NCBI GenBank assembly: GCA_046758005.1
Contig: JBHHZJ010000090.1
Location: 1-13,838, forward strand
DNA: 13,838 bases
Direction of reading: 5' to 3'
Source: JBHHZJ01 sp046758005
Lineage (GTDB): Bacteria; Pseudomonadota; Alphaproteobacteria; Kiloniellales; J153
The translations under genes were made by a program, and so were the position numbers. Below the pieces are notes generated by a model, which saw only the letters and a list, made by a program, of their open reading frames with translations, searched no databases and was not told where the DNA came from. Positions within the stretch are counted from its first letter, which is position 1; each line of letters begins with the position of its first letter. This document shows positions 8,008-13,770 of the stretch, one piece after another.

Positions 8008-8027
8008 CGCCATATCTCGCCATATCT
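8008..8027. repeat. Perfect 10-bp tandem repeat, possible operator
   Basis: CGCCATATCT occurs twice back to back (8008-8017 and 8018-8027), in an AT-richer island 85-105 bases upstream of the macrodomain start. On the minus strand it reads AGATATGGCG twice. Adjacent direct repeats one helical turn apart are a common operator form. Confidence 0.5.
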
Positions 8028-8033
8028 ATAGTA
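8025..8033 (-). promoter_or_regulatory. Possible -10 region of the macrodomain gene
   Basis: On the minus strand this reads TACTATAGA, containing -10-like TACTAT and TATAGA hexamers in an otherwise GC-rich gap. No strong -35 lies at 16-18 bases upstream, so this is a weak call. Transcription from here would start within the adjacent 10-bp direct repeats. Confidence 0.25.
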
Positions 8034-8175
8034 CCAGCCGCCGCCGATATTGACTCGATTCATGACGGCAAATCGGTCCGTCCGGGCGGGCGCGGCGCCC
8101 GGGGCGATCTGGGCGATGCAGGGTATCGGGCAAGCGCCGCGACGAACCCGGCCGCGCCGTGCCCGTTCCGACCCC

Positions 8176-9345
8176 CTAATAGGACCGCGGCAGGCCGAGC
8201 ACGTGCTCGGCCAGATACGCCAGGATCAGGTTGGTCGAAACGGGCGCCACCTGATACAGCCGCGTTTCGCGGAACTTGCGCTCGACATCGTATTCCTCCG
8301 CGAAGCCATAGCCGCCGTGCGTCTGCAGGCACATCTCGCCCGCCGCCCACGAGGCCTCGGCGGCGAGCAGCTTGGCCATGTTCGCCTCCGCGCCGCAGCG
8401 CCGACCCGCTTCGAACAGGCCCGCCGCGCGCCTGACCATCAGGGCCGCCGCCGCGGCCTGCGCGTAGGCGCGGGCGATCGGGAACTGCACCCCCTGGTTC
8501 CGCCCGATCGGGCGGCCGAACACCCGCCGCTCGCAGGCGTAGGCGCGCGCCTTGTCGATGAACCAGCGGGCGTCGCCGATGCACTCGGCGGCGATCAGGA
8601 TGCGCTCGGCGTTCATGCCGTCCAGGATGTAGCGGAAGCCCCGGCCCTCCTCGCCGATCAGGTTCTCCGCCGGCACCCGCAGCCCGTCGAGGAAGACCTC
8701 GGTCGTGGCGTGGTTAATCATGGTCCGGATCGACCGGATCGCCACGGGCGGGTTCGGCCCGGCCGTCGCCTCGCGCAGGTCGACCACGAACACCGACAGG
8801 CCCTCGCCCTTGCGCCGCACCCGATCCTGCGGCGTGGTGCGCGCGAGCAGGAGCATGAGGTCGGAATGCTCGGCCCGGCTGGTCCAGACCTTCTGGCCGT
8901 GGACCACGTAGTGCTCGCCATCGCGGCGCGCCGTCGTCGCCAGGCCGAGGGTGTCCGTGCCGCTCGTCGGCTCGGTCACGGCGAAGGCCTGCAGGCGCAG
9001 GCGCCCGGCCGCGATCTCCGGCAGCCAGCGGCGCTTCTGCGCCGCGCCGCCGTGGCGCAGGATCGTGCCCATGATGTACATCTGGGCGTGGCACGCCGCG
9101 CCGTTGCCGCCGGAGGCGTGGATCTCCTCCAGGATCGCCGCGGCGGCGGAGAGCGGCAGGCCGCTGCCGCCGTACTCCTCGGGGATGAGCGCGGCAAGAT
9201 AACCCGCCTCGGTCAGCGCGCGGACGAAATCCTCCGGGTAAGTGCGCTCGCGGTCGAGCGCGCGCCAGTAGGCGCCGGGAAAACGGGCGCAGAGCGCGCG
9301 CACCGCCTCTCGGATCTCCGGAAAGTCCTCGCTCGTCAGGTCCAT
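8176..9345 (-). CDS. Acyl-CoA dehydrogenase family flavoprotein
   Basis: FAD-dependent enzyme that introduces an alpha-beta double bond into an acyl-CoA thioester, passing electrons to ETF. The 389-residue length and domain order fit: helical N-terminal domain (1-115), beta domain with the flavin-binding FAVTEPTSGTDT (121-132) and VWTSRAEHSDLML (153-165), then the C-terminal helical domain with RVFGRPIGRNQGVQFPIA (274-291) and QTHGGYGFAEEYDVERKFRE (341-360). The usual C-terminal catalytic glutamate (YQIYEGTS in MCAD) is absent: here it reads LYQVAPVSTNLI (363-374). Glu247 in GMNAERILIA lies where isovaleryl- and long-chain acyl-CoA dehydrogenases have their base. Substrate is unknown. ATG 9345 gives the family N terminus; upstream frame runs into the repeat at 9387. 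Confidence 0.93.
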   Translation of the reverse strand: MDLTSEDFPEIREAVRALCARFPGAYWRALDRERTYPEDFVRALTEAGYLAALIPEEYGGSGLPLSAAAAILEEIHASGGNGAACHAQMYIMGTILRHGGAAQKRRWLPEIAAGRLRLQAFAVTEPTSGTDTLGLATTARRDGEHYVVHGQKVWTSRAEHSDLMLLLARTTPQDRVRRKGEGLSVFVVDLREATAGPNPPVAIRSIRTMINHATTEVFLDGLRVPAENLIGEEGRGFRYILDGMNAERILIAAECIGDARWFIDKARAYACERRVFGRPIGRNQGVQFPIARAYAQAAAAALMVRRAAGLFEAGRRCGAEANMAKLLAAEASWAAGEMCLQTHGGYGFAEEYDVERKFRETRLYQVAPVSTNLILAYLAEHVLGLPRSY

Positions 9346-9386
9346 TGTGGGCGGCCCGGCCAACCCATCGCGCACGGCCTGCAAGC

Positions 9387-9525
9387 CTAGAGCGGATCGT
9401 GATTGATTGGAACCACTTCGCGGTTCCAATCAATCACGTGAATCCGCTCTATACATTACAGTTGGAGCAGATCCGGGTCGATGAATCGCCTTCGGGCGAT
9501 TCTCATCGACCCGGATCTGCTCTAG
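9387..9525 (+). repeat. Dispersed double-hairpin repeat, copy B (full)
   Basis: Two hairpins in tandem. Hairpin 1 (9388-9451) has arms TAGAGCGGATCGTGATTGAT and its complement with a three-base bulge. Hairpin 2 (9465-9522) has arms beginning GAGCAGATCCGGGTCGATGA and closing GCC-TTCG-GGC, with a two-base bulge. A spacer ATACATTACAGTTG lies between them. Both hairpins have related ends (TAGAGCGGATC and CTAGAGCAGATC), as if one was derived from the other. The part 9388-9477 is repeated in reverse orientation at 89-179. It lies between the start of the acyl-CoA dehydrogenase gene and the accessory patch. A REP/BIME-like or MITE-like nature is inferred. Confidence 0.85.
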
Positions 9526-9588
9526 CCGATTGCGCCGGCGCTGCAAATGCGGGCAATCTTCGTGGCGGCGGTCTCGGAGCAAGCGAAC

Positions 9589-9615
9589 TCACCACGAAGA
9601 CGCGAAGACACGAAG
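9589..9615 (+). repeat. CRCGAAGA-unit inverted repeat R1 (left end of GxxExxY unit)
   Basis: The sequence TCAC is followed by three 8-bp units of form CRCGAAGA (CACGAAGA, CGCGAAGA, CACGAAG). The reverse complement of 10063-10089 matches it at 25 of 27 positions by my count. Its last base is the first base of the GTG start proposed for the GxxExxY gene. Confidence 0.8.
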
Positions 9616-10021
9616 TGAACACGGAGACCTATCAGGCTGGAAGGTTGTCCGCGGACACCGAGCGGATTGCCGGACAGATCGTTGATTCCGCCTACAAGGT
9701 GCACTCGACGCTTGGACCGGGCCTGCTCGAATCGGTATACGAGGCCTGCATGGTCCGGGAGTTGGAAAACCGGGGGACGCCGTCGCTCAGCAGGTCGCGG
9801 TTCCCGTCATGTATGACGGTATGCGGCTCGATGCGGGATTGCGGTTGGACCTTCTGATCGAAGACCGGATCGTTCTGGAGCTCAAGACGGTGGAAAAGCT
9901 ACTTCCCGTCTTCGACGCGCAACTGCTTACCTATTTGAAACTCTCCGGGAAGCGCCTCGGATTCTTGATCAATTTCAATGTGCCGCTGATAAAGGACGGC
10001 ATCAGGCGACTGATCTTATGA
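9615..10021 (+). pseudogene. GxxExxY-family protein (PD-(D/E)XK-like), frameshifted
   Basis: The first part (GTG 9615 to about 9776) encodes 54 residues ending at ENRG, with the signature GLLESVY (Gly36, Glu39, Tyr42). The rest is in the next frame, from about 9777 to 10021, reading AVAQQVAVPVMYDGMRLDAG, then LRLDLLIEDRIVLELKTVE and LLTYLKLSGKRLGFLINFNV. The joined product of about 135 residues has normal family length. Restoring one base in the GGGGG run at 9772-9776 fixes the frame. This is therefore either a recent one-base loss or a sequencing error. The D...ELK motif resembles a PD-(D/E)XK nuclease core; the family function is not established. Codon use is less GC-biased than in the neighbours, suggesting transfer. 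Inverted repeats bracket it. Confidence 0.85.
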
Positions 10022-10041
10022 AATTGGATCTTATGAAATTG
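10012..10041 (+). repeat. Perfect 15-bp tandem duplication at the GxxExxY stop
   Basis: GATCTTATGAAATTG occurs twice head to tail (10012-10026, 10027-10041), then GCCGAAATTGG partly echoes it. The stop codon of the GxxExxY gene lies inside the first copy, so duplication by slippage leaves the protein end unchanged. Confidence 0.8.
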
Positions 10042-10062
10042 GCCGAAATTGGCTCCGTGCTT

Positions 10063-10089
10063 CTTCGTGCCTTCGCGTCTTCGTCGTGA
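10063..10089 (-). repeat. CRCGAAGA-unit inverted repeat R2 (right end of GxxExxY unit)
   Basis: Reads CTTCGTGC CTTCGCGT CTTCG then TCGTGA on the plus strand, the inverted counterpart of 9589-9615 with two mismatches. It also contains the GTG start codon (10086) of the following methyltransferase. Confidence 0.8.
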
Positions 10090-10787
10090 ATACCGCAAAC
10101 GAACCGCCGCGCCGTACGCACCGCGAGGTGATCGCGGAAACCCTGACGCTCGGAGGTGCGCGCGTGGCCGACATCGGCTGCGGCGACGGCGCGCTGGTGC
10201 GCGCGATGACGCGCGCCGGGGCGCGCGTGACCGGGATCGACTGCTCGCGGGGGCAGCTGGCGCGCGCCCGCGCCGTCGCGCCTGCGGGCGACGAGAATTA
10301 CGTCCTTGCCGCGGCCGAGGCCCTGCCGCTGCCCGACGCCAGCCTGGACGTCGCGGTCTTCTTCAACGCGCTCCATCACGTGCCGGTGCCGCGGCAATCC
10401 GAGGCGCTGGCGGAGGCGGCGCGGGTCGTCAAGCCCGGCGGCCTGGTCGGCGTCGTCGAACCGGTCGCCGCAGGACGTTATTTCGAGCTCGTGCGCGGCA
10501 TCGAGGACGAGACGTATGTCCGCGCCAGGGCGTACGAGGCCGTGCTCGAGGCCGCGCGCGGGCCCCGGTTCGAGGCCGAGCGGGAGCTTTCCTACCTGGC
10601 GCCGGTCCGCTATGAGAGCTTCGCCGAGTTCAGCGACCGCCTGATCGCGGTCGACGAGCGCCGCCGCCCGGCGGTCGAGGCGCGCGAGGGGGACCTGCGC
10701 CGGGCCTTCGAAGCCGCCGCCGAGCGGGTGGGCGGCGCCTACGTCTTCGATCAGCCCTGCCGCCTCAACCTGCTGCGGCGGCGCTAG
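10086..10787 (+). CDS. Class I SAM-dependent methyltransferase
   Basis: A 233-residue protein of the Methyltransf_11/25 fold, expected to be cytoplasmic. Motif I VADIGCGDG (27-35) is the SAM glycine loop, and Asp52 in GIDCS is the acidic residue ending beta 2. AAAEALPLPDASLDVAVFF (75-93) and NALHHVPVP cover motifs II-III, and VKPGGLVGVVEP (115-126) is the post-core strand. The closest general look is ubiquinone/menaquinone-biosynthesis-like or small-molecule methyltransferases; substrate cannot be told. The GTG at 10086 lies inside inverted repeat R2, and no proper ribosome site precedes it. No later in-frame ATG precedes motif I, so the true start may be this GTG or a nearby GTG at 10127 or later. 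Confidence 0.88.
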   Translation: MNTANEPPRRTHREVIAETLTLGGARVADIGCGDGALVRAMTRAGARVTGIDCSRGQLARARAVAPAGDENYVLAAAEALPLPDASLDVAVFFNALHHVPVPRQSEALAEAARVVKPGGLVGVVEPVAAGRYFELVRGIEDETYVRARAYEAVLEAARGPRFEAERELSYLAPVRYESFAEFSDRLIAVDERRRPAVEAREGDLRRAFEAAAERVGGAYVFDQPCRLNLLRRR

Positions 10788-10801
10788 ACATGCAGGAATG
10801 A

Positions 10802-10829
10802 ACCACGAGGGCGACAAGGCACGCGAAGA
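10802..10829 (+). repeat. CRCGAAGA-unit repeat R3 (degenerate)
   Basis: ACCACGAGG GCGACAAG GCACGCGAAG is a diverged version of the repeat at 9589-9615, with the same orientation and unit order but several changes and two inserted bases. It begins 15 bases after the methyltransferase stop. Confidence 0.6.
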
Positions 10830-10922
10830 CGCGCCGGGCTCGATCCGGATCGTTCACGGCCGGCCGGTCGGCGCATGGATGCCTCGGCGATCGTGCGGTG
10901 CCGGTTCGGCAAACCCGGTGCT

Positions 10923-10942
10923 CTTCGCGCCTTCGTGGTGAG
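10923..10942 (-). repeat. CRCGAAGA-unit repeat R4
   Basis: CTTCGCGCCTTCGTGGTGAG; its complement starts CTCACCACGAAG and matches the first two units of the repeat at 9589-9615 with one mismatch. It faces R3 in inverted orientation, 93 bases away, and lies 36 bases before the start of the oxygenase gene. Confidence 0.7.
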
Positions 10943-10977
10943 TCGCACTTTCGCCAACGCTTGCAGGAGAGCGACGA

Positions 10978-11637
10978 ATGCCCGACCAGCCCCAAGCCTT
11001 CGCCGACGCGCGCGTCCTCATGTTCTTCCCGACATGCGTGTGGCTCCACGACCTCAAGCCCGAGGACGCGGCCGCGATCAACGCGAAGATCGTGCCCAAG
11101 ATCAACCAGCTGCTCGAACCCCGGGAGGAGACGATCAAGGCGGGCATCTGGCAGACCCATCACGATCTGCACAAGCTCGAGGAGTTCCGCCGCCTCGTCG
11201 CCTTCATCCGCACGGCGGCCGCAGGCGCGCTCGACTTCGTGCAGGTGGACTACACGGACTTCGCGGTCACCGGGTGCTGGGCGAACGTCAACCCGCCGGG
11301 CACCGGCCACCGGCCGCACATGCACCCGAACAACTTCCTGAGCGGCGTCTATTACGCCCAGACTCCGCAGCAATCGGACGGCCTCATCTTTCACGACCCC
11401 AGGCCGCAGGCCTTTGTCGTCTCGCCGAAGGTCAAGAAGCTGACCGAACTGACCGGCAGCGAGATGAAGCTCGACGTGCGCGAGGGGCGGCTCGTCGTCT
11501 TCCCGGCCTGGCTCGAGCATTCCGTGGCGCCGACCGAAGGGGAGGGCGAGCGGGTGAGCGTCAGCTTCAACATCATGCTCGCCAACTTCACCGAGGAGTT
11601 CAGCCCGCCGAAATGGTCCCGCCGCCCGAGCGTGTGA
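10978..11637 (+). CDS. TIGR02466-type putative 2-oxoglutarate/Fe(II) oxygenase
   Basis: A 219-residue protein of the 2OG-FeII_Oxy_5 kind, with a double-stranded beta-helix fold. Likely metal ligands lie in GHRPHMHPNNFLSGVYYAQT (110-129; His111, His114, His116) and in FPAWLEHSV (175-183; His181). Arg192 in GERVSVSFN (190-198) is the expected 2-oxoglutarate anchor. FHDPRPQA (138-145) is another family block. Length is typical and no signal peptide is seen. The family's substrate is not known; many members are annotated only as conserved hypothetical. ATG 10978 has AGGAGAG seven bases upstream, the clearest ribosome site in this part. It follows the methyltransferase on the same strand but with repeats R3/R4 between, so cotranscription is uncertain. 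Confidence 0.88.
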   Translation: MPDQPQAFADARVLMFFPTCVWLHDLKPEDAAAINAKIVPKINQLLEPREETIKAGIWQTHHDLHKLEEFRRLVAFIRTAAAGALDFVQVDYTDFAVTGCWANVNPPGTGHRPHMHPNNFLSGVYYAQTPQQSDGLIFHDPRPQAFVVSPKVKKLTELTGSEMKLDVREGRLVVFPAWLEHSVAPTEGEGERVSVSFNIMLANFTEEFSPPKWSRRPSV

Positions 11638-11697
11638 CCGGGAGATCGGAGCCGCGCAGGCTTTCCTCGCGTAAGCTTGGGCGCGCGGTCGCGCTTG

Positions 11698-11734
11698 CCG
11701 AAGGGCATCGTGAGTCGATCGCAATGCCCTTCGG
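11698..11734. terminator. Bidirectional terminator-like hairpin between oxygenase gene and dgcA
   Basis: Perfect 11-base arms CCGAAGGGCAT (11698-11708) and ATGCCCTTCGG (11724-11734) surround a 15-base loop. They lie 60 bases after the oxygenase stop and two bases beyond the dgcA stop, between converging genes. There is no T-tract, so the terminator role is inferred from position. Confidence 0.55.
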
Positions 11735-11736
11735 TA

Positions 11737-12762
11737 TCACCCCCACAGCGCCGGCCCGGGCGGATGGAGCACGCTGCCCTCGGTGCGCAGGCCCTCCGGC
11801 CGGTCGCGTTCGAGCAGCAGCGGCCCGTCGAGATCGACCACGGCGGCCCCTTGCGCGAGCAGCGTGGCCGGGGCCATGGCGAGCGAGGTGCCCAGCATGC
11901 AGCCGACCATGATCTGGTAGCCCTGCTCCTCGGCCGCTTCCTTGAGCTTGAGCGCCTCGGTCAGGCCGCCGGCCTTGTCCAGCTTGATGTTGACCGCGTC
12001 GTAGCGCCCGGCGATCGCGGCCAGCGAGGCGGTGTCGTGGCAGGCCTCGTCGGCGCACACGGGCACCGGCCGCTCCAGGGTGGCGAGGGGTGCGTCCTTG
12101 CCGGCGGGCAGCGGCTGCTCGATCAGCGCGACGCCGAGCGCCGCGAGCCGGGGTGCGAGCGCCGCGTAATCCGCGCTCGACCAGCCCTCGTTGGCGTCGA
12201 CGATGAGCCGCGCCGCGGGCGCGTTCCGGCGCACCGCCTCGACCCGGGCCAGGTCCTCCGGCCCGGCGAGTTTGAGCTTGAGCAGCGGGCGGTGGGCATT
12301 CGCCGCCGCCGCCCGGCCCATGGCCTCCGCGCCGTCCAGCGACAGCGTGTAGGCGGTCACGAGCGGCCGGGGCGACGACGACCCCAGGAGCTGCCAGACC
12401 CGGCGCCCGGCGCGCTTGGCCTCGAGGTCCCAGAACGCGCAGTCGAGCGCGTTGCGCGCCGCCCCCGGCGGCAGGACGCGCTGCAGGCCGAGGCGATCGA
12501 GCCCGCGCGCGATCGCATCGCGCAGGGACTCGATCCCGGCGATCACGCCGTCCACGGTCTCGCCGTAACGGGGGTAGGGCACGCACTCGCCCCGGCCGAC
12601 CACTTCCGCGCCCGCCCGGTCCGCGGCGGCGAGCTCGGCCACGACCACCTCGGCCGCGATCTTGCTGCCGCGCGAGATGGTGAAGGTCCCGTGGATCGGC
12701 CAGGATTCGCCTCGGACATCGAGCCGGACCGCGCCCCTGAATTCCCCCTCGGGCCCGGGCAC
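11737..12762 (-). CDS. dgcA: DgcA: N-acetyl-D-glutamate racemase (dipeptide-epimerase-like, enolase superfamily)
   Basis: A 341-residue enolase-superfamily enzyme of the muconate-cycloisomerase/dipeptide-epimerase subgroup. The catalytic lysine motif KLKL is at 162-165 (Lys164). Metal ligands are Asp189 in VDANEGW, Glu215 in IEQPLP and Asp238 in CADEACHD. The second lysine is in NIKLDKAGGL (258-267; Lys260/263), and VGCMLGTSLAMAPA (286-299) closes the barrel. By sequence alone it could be an L-Ala-D/L-Glu epimerase. Its place directly after dgcN favours the N-acetyl-D-glutamate racemase described for the D-glutamate catabolic pathway. GTG 12762, nine bases after the dgcN stop, is the only reasonable start; its ribosome site is weak, so coupling to dgcN is likely. 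Confidence 0.88.
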   Translation of the reverse strand: MPGPEGEFRGAVRLDVRGESWPIHGTFTISRGSKIAAEVVVAELAAADRAGAEVVGRGECVPYPRYGETVDGVIAGIESLRDAIARGLDRLGLQRVLPPGAARNALDCAFWDLEAKRAGRRVWQLLGSSSPRPLVTAYTLSLDGAEAMGRAAAANAHRPLLKLKLAGPEDLARVEAVRRNAPAARLIVDANEGWSSADYAALAPRLAALGVALIEQPLPAGKDAPLATLERPVPVCADEACHDTASLAAIAGRYDAVNIKLDKAGGLTEALKLKEAAEEQGYQIMVGCMLGTSLAMAPATLLAQGAAVVDLDGPLLLERDRPEGLRTEGSVLHPPGPALWG

Positions 12763-12771
12763 CGTTCGGCC

Positions 12772-13770
12772 CTACCGGAGGCGGTCGACGATCGGCGCCA
12801 CACCGTCGGCGAACGCGTCGAGCGCGGGCACGCCGAGATCGTCCTCGATCTCCCGGAGCAGGCGCTCCGCCTCGTCGCGCGCCATCTGGGAGGTGTTGAC
12901 CGAGACGCCGACGCAGGCGACCCCCGGGTTGGTCAGGCGCGCCGCCGCCAGGTTGGCCTCGACGCTTTCCTTCAGTCCGGGCAGCGGGTAATCGGGCAGG
13001 CCGCGCATGTGCCCGCGCGTGGGCTCGTGGCAGAGCACGAGCGCGTCCGGCTGGGCGCCGTGCAACAGCCCCATGCTGACCCCGGCGAAGGAGGCGTGGA
13101 ACAGCGAGCCCTGGCCCTCGATCAGGTCCCAGTGGTCGGGCTCGTTGGCCGGCGCCAGCCATTCCACGGCCCCGGAGATGAAGTCGGCCACGACCGCGTC
13201 GATGGCCACGCCGTCGCCCGCTATGAAGATCCCGGTCTGCCCGGTGGCGCGGAAATCGGCCTTCATGCCGCGCGCCAGCATCTCTTTCTCGAGCGCGAGC
13301 GAGGTGTACATCTTGCCGACGGAGCAGTCGGTGCCCACGGTGAGCAGGCGTTTGCCCGGACGTTTCTTGCCGTTGCCGACGCCGAAGCGCTGGGTCGGAT
13401 GGCGCACGTCGAACAGGCGCCGGCCGTGCTGTTCGGCGACGGCGGCCAGGCTCGGCACGTCGGCCAGGCGGTTGTGCAGCCCCGCCGCCACGTCCATGCC
13501 CAGGATGAGCGCCGTTTCCAGGACCTCGACCCAACCGTCCGAGATCACGCCGCCGCGGTTGGCCACGCCGACAATCACGGTCCTTGCTCCGGCCTCGGCC
13601 GCCTCCTCGAGCGCCATATCGCGCAGGCCCAGGTCGGCGTTGCACCCCGGCAGGCGGAATTGGCCCAGGCACCAGTGCGGGCGCCAGTGCGCGATTCCCT
13701 GGGCCGTCTTGGCGGCGAGCTGGTCTGCCGCGTCGCCGAGGAACAGCAGATACGGATGCTCGATGGCCAT
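12772..13770 (-). CDS. dgcN: DgcN: D-glutamate N-acetyltransferase (DUF1611 family)
   Basis: A 332-residue DUF1611-family protein, formerly annotated as a putative NAD-dependent epimerase. It has the family's N-terminal domain (1-135; PYLLFLGDAADQLAAKTA, GQFRLPGCNADLGL) and a P-loop NTPase-like C-terminal domain with GTDCSVGK (146-153), RATGQTGIFIAGDG (174-187) and GQGSLFHAS (219-227). With DgcA it is reported to form a pathway in which D-glutamate is N-acetylated, racemised to N-acetyl-L-glutamate and deacetylated. ATG 13770 matches the family N terminus; ATG 13809 would add 13 charged residues without family character, although GGTGGAGAGAG lies between. The genes are nine bases apart and form one unit. 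No regulator (dgcR) is inside the window. Confidence 0.9.
   Translation of the reverse strand: MAIEHPYLLFLGDAADQLAAKTAQGIAHWRPHWCLGQFRLPGCNADLGLRDMALEEAAEAGARTVIVGVANRGGVISDGWVEVLETALILGMDVAAGLHNRLADVPSLAAVAEQHGRRLFDVRHPTQRFGVGNGKKRPGKRLLTVGTDCSVGKMYTSLALEKEMLARGMKADFRATGQTGIFIAGDGVAIDAVVADFISGAVEWLAPANEPDHWDLIEGQGSLFHASFAGVSMGLLHGAQPDALVLCHEPTRGHMRGLPDYPLPGLKESVEANLAAARLTNPGVACVGVSVNTSQMARDEAERLLREIEDDLGVPALDAFADGVAPIVDRLR

Noticed and set aside
8085..8107. GC-rich palindrome after the acyl-CoA dehydrogenase as a terminator
   Set aside because: Arms of about six bases with a one-to-three-base loop and no T-tract; expected by chance at this GC content.
9345..9614. N-terminal extension of the GxxExxY gene back to 9345
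   Set aside because: It would read through the double-hairpin repeat and repeat R1; family similarity starts only after 9615.
9591..10087. CRISPR-like array suggested by repeated CGAAG units
   Set aside because: The units are contiguous 8-mers in inverted pairs, with no spacers of regular length and no cas genes.
10798..10940. 47-codon open frame starting in repeat R3 and ending in R4
   Set aside because: AGGA is immediately adjacent to the ATG, too close to act as a ribosome site, and the product has no recognisable features; both ends are repeat sequence.
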